A stretch of 64,000 nucleotides of DNA. It comes from Elysia chlorotica. Lineage: Eukaryota > Mollusca > Gastropoda > Plakobranchidae. How positions within the stretch are numbered: the stretch's first letter is position 1; the number at the start of each line of letters is the position of its first letter. The notes beneath the pieces were generated by a model that saw nothing but the letters and a program-made list of their open reading frames with translations, was not told the origin of the DNA and did no database searches. Positions 61,976 to 64,000 of this stretch are shown in pieces. The DNA is taken from positions 430,457-494,456 of the forward strand of contig RQTK01000013.1 in NCBI GenBank assembly GCA_003991915.1, written 5' to 3'. Made by a program: the position numbers and the translations under genes.

Positions 61976-63444
61976 ATTTGTTAAGTCCATGGCATACTTT
62001 ATATCTATAGATTTAAGACTGTTTTATTTCAAACAAAATGGCTAGCTAGTCCTCTAGATTCTTGTATGACAAATAACCTTTTCTAATTCTTATCTGTGTA
62101 GATCACAAGGCAGTAGACACTCTTCCAACTCATTATTGCATTTTTGGATAGTCCCAGGATTCTTTAGATTTGTTTTTCTTATCATGGGGAAAACAAGAGT
62201 TTTTAATGAGAAATTGTATACTGCACACATATTGCTTGATTTGAAAGTTAAATTAACACAGGGAAAAATGTTTAGGGAGGGATTTCAATGTTTGAGTCTG
62301 AGAATATAATTTAGGGAGTTTATGTACAATCCTTTTTCTTTTACCTCGAATCAATTTAAAAACCACTATTCCTATATAATTTTCAATAATTTCATAACAT
62401 TCACCAACGGCCAGTTCAGAAAAATCTATACTTCTAAAATTGACACTTTCAAAGATAAATATACCATTTTGATTGAGAGAGAGGCTAACCCTTGATAAAT
62501 TGCTTAAAATTACATACACATCAAAATTAAGAGCAAGGAGAGAAAAGGTTGAATTACATCAATGACTGACTACTAAGAAGGCCCACCGAAACAACAAGGA
62601 CAGCCGAAGACAAAGGATTTTAAGTTTTAGACAGAGAGTGCAGGAGGCTATGTCTTAGACAACAGACCAACCAGCATCAAGATGATGATATTTAATAATA
62701 ATATCATGATCCGTGTCTCAGTCTGCCCTGATTTTGTACGGCAGTTAAAATGATTTCGAAAATACCTTTTTACAACAAACAATTAAAACTATCTGATTTT
62801 TAGTTTGATTTAGTGATATCAAATGTTTTCTGTGGTTTGAGGACATTCAAATTATGTGTAACTGTAAAGTATCATCATCAACCCGGTTTGTCTGTGAAAA
62901 AGAAAGTAGTTCTCCATTGACTTTTTTTTATTATTCCCAATCCCAGTCCATAGAATTGAAGTTGCTGATGTTTAGCAGTTTGGCCTTAAAAATTGCCAAT
63001 GATGATGGCAAGGTTTCTAGTGTTTACAGAACTTTTAGACTGCATACAATTGATTGTAAAATTGATCTGTATTCTCTTCAAGGTGTTCCAATGTCAGGGC
63101 ATAAACTTGAAGATGTAATTATTGTTTTTACAGACTTTGTTTCTAAATAACAATATAATCATCACTTTATCAGATACAGCAACAAAGGTTATATTTCAGC
63201 TTGTCTCTCTAAAATAAATTGCTAATTGCCACACCTGCATCCTGTATACTATACTATTCTGATATGAAATGGATTTTGCACAAACCAGTGATATTTAGTC
63301 CTTGGGTTATCTAGTTCTTTTGTCAAGAGGTGCAGTTTTTCACTTTCTTTCATAGTGTGCATGTTCTATGTTTCTTTACTGGTTGTTCTCTACTTTTTCC
63401 TGTTTTAGGAAATCTTGGCATGACAGTTATGCTCATCCTTATCA
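61976..63444. other. Non-coding stretch
   Basis: Open frames at 62253-62519 (minus) and 62854-63150 (plus) reach 88 and 98 codons but have no recognisable domain, so I do not call them. Nothing else is seen. Confidence 0.4.
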
Positions 63445-63501
63445 AGGCTATACTTCTTGAAGGGTTGCACTTTAGGCTATACTTCTTGAAGGGTTTCACT
63501 T
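63445..63501. repeat. 29-bp tandem duplication
   Basis: AGGCTATACTTCTTGAAGGG followed by TTGCACTTT is repeated immediately with one T/G difference. Confidence 0.85.
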
Positions 63502-64000
63502 GAATCTAATCTTGTCATGTCCAGATGTATTCTTGTCTGAGGACTCTCTAGAACAATAATAGGCTCCAATGAATGTACATATGTATATGATACTTTATAA
63601 ATTATGGAATTTCAGTCAAACTTCATAGTAAGGACCAACAATGCCAAATTTCATCATGAAACTGTCTCGACAGCTCAACTGAATTTAATAAGACTTTAGA
63701 GAAAAGATCTCTTATCATTGTTAATCCCTCAAAAAAGGAGGGGGAAAAGTACAAAATAGGATTGTGCTTTCAGTCATTTTTTAGCACAAGAAATAATCTG
63801 TGTGGGAAAACAATTACCAATGAACAAAAGTATGACAGAGGATGTTCTAAGTATAGGACATAATTTATACATGTTCATTTCATTCAACAGCATTTTTCAC
63901 TTTATAGAGCTAAAGAAAAAAACAGCTAGTGATCTTTGCACAGAAGCCAAACTATAGAAAACAGTAATATTTCTGCTCATGACAGAAGATGGACTGATCT

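Noticed and set aside
62253..62519. 88-codon minus-strand open frame
   Set aside because: No domain or exon context seen.
62854..63150. 98-codon plus-strand open frame near the right edge
   Set aside because: No recognisable family, no clear splice sites and ordinary AT-rich composition. A chance frame is the simpler reading.

Overview
The window is animal nuclear DNA. It is AT-rich and full of microsatellites, SINE copies and decayed mobile-element pieces, and it carries one clearly supported multi-exon gene with GT-AG introns. A mollusc, perhaps a gastropod, is my best guess. That rests on the gene architecture, the style of the tRNA-derived SINEs and the many (CT)n and (GATA)n tracts; no diagnostic marker is present. 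Two runs of N (17121-17345 and 39536-39560) are assembly gaps, and both fall inside simple repeats.

Layout. 1-35 kb: no gene that I can support. It holds long (CT/GA)n, (GATA)n, (TTG)n, (ATT)n and poly-G tracts, three SINE copies (2247, 2605, 29788), a diverged tandem duplication at 1.7-1.96 kb, a 1-kb tandem duplication at 3.5-5.5 kb, a 39-bp direct-repeat pair near 8.5 and 9.0 kb, and two convergent, frameshifted reverse-transcriptase relics at 26.05-26.87 kb. 35-46 kb: still no gene, but rich in inverted repeats. These are a small hairpin at 35.84 kb, a near-perfect 56-bp-stem hairpin at 40.09-40.23 kb, and a foldback structure with roughly 0.9-kb arms (41118-42025 and 43113-44034) around a 1.1-kb spacer. 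The spacer contains a (GAA)45 tract and a SINE fragment. A further SINE copy ends about 0.5 kb before the gene.

46327-56554, plus strand: a complete 15-coding-exon gene of 647 codons, for a ferric-chelate reductase 1 (FRRS1/SDR2)-like protein. It has a signal peptide, Reeler domain, DOMON domain, cytochrome b561 membrane core, a basic cytosolic segment and a final membrane helix that ends at the C-terminus. All exon joins keep frame. The family would move electrons across the membrane from a cytosolic donor, through b-type hemes, to extracellular ferric iron. In this copy the position of the fourth b561 heme-ligand histidine is tyrosine (residue 532).

56.6-64 kb: 3' UTR with several AATAAA signals, then AT-rich DNA with a diverged interspersed repeat (58.64 and 61.63 kb), a possible pogo-like transposon end (60.48 kb) and no supportable gene.
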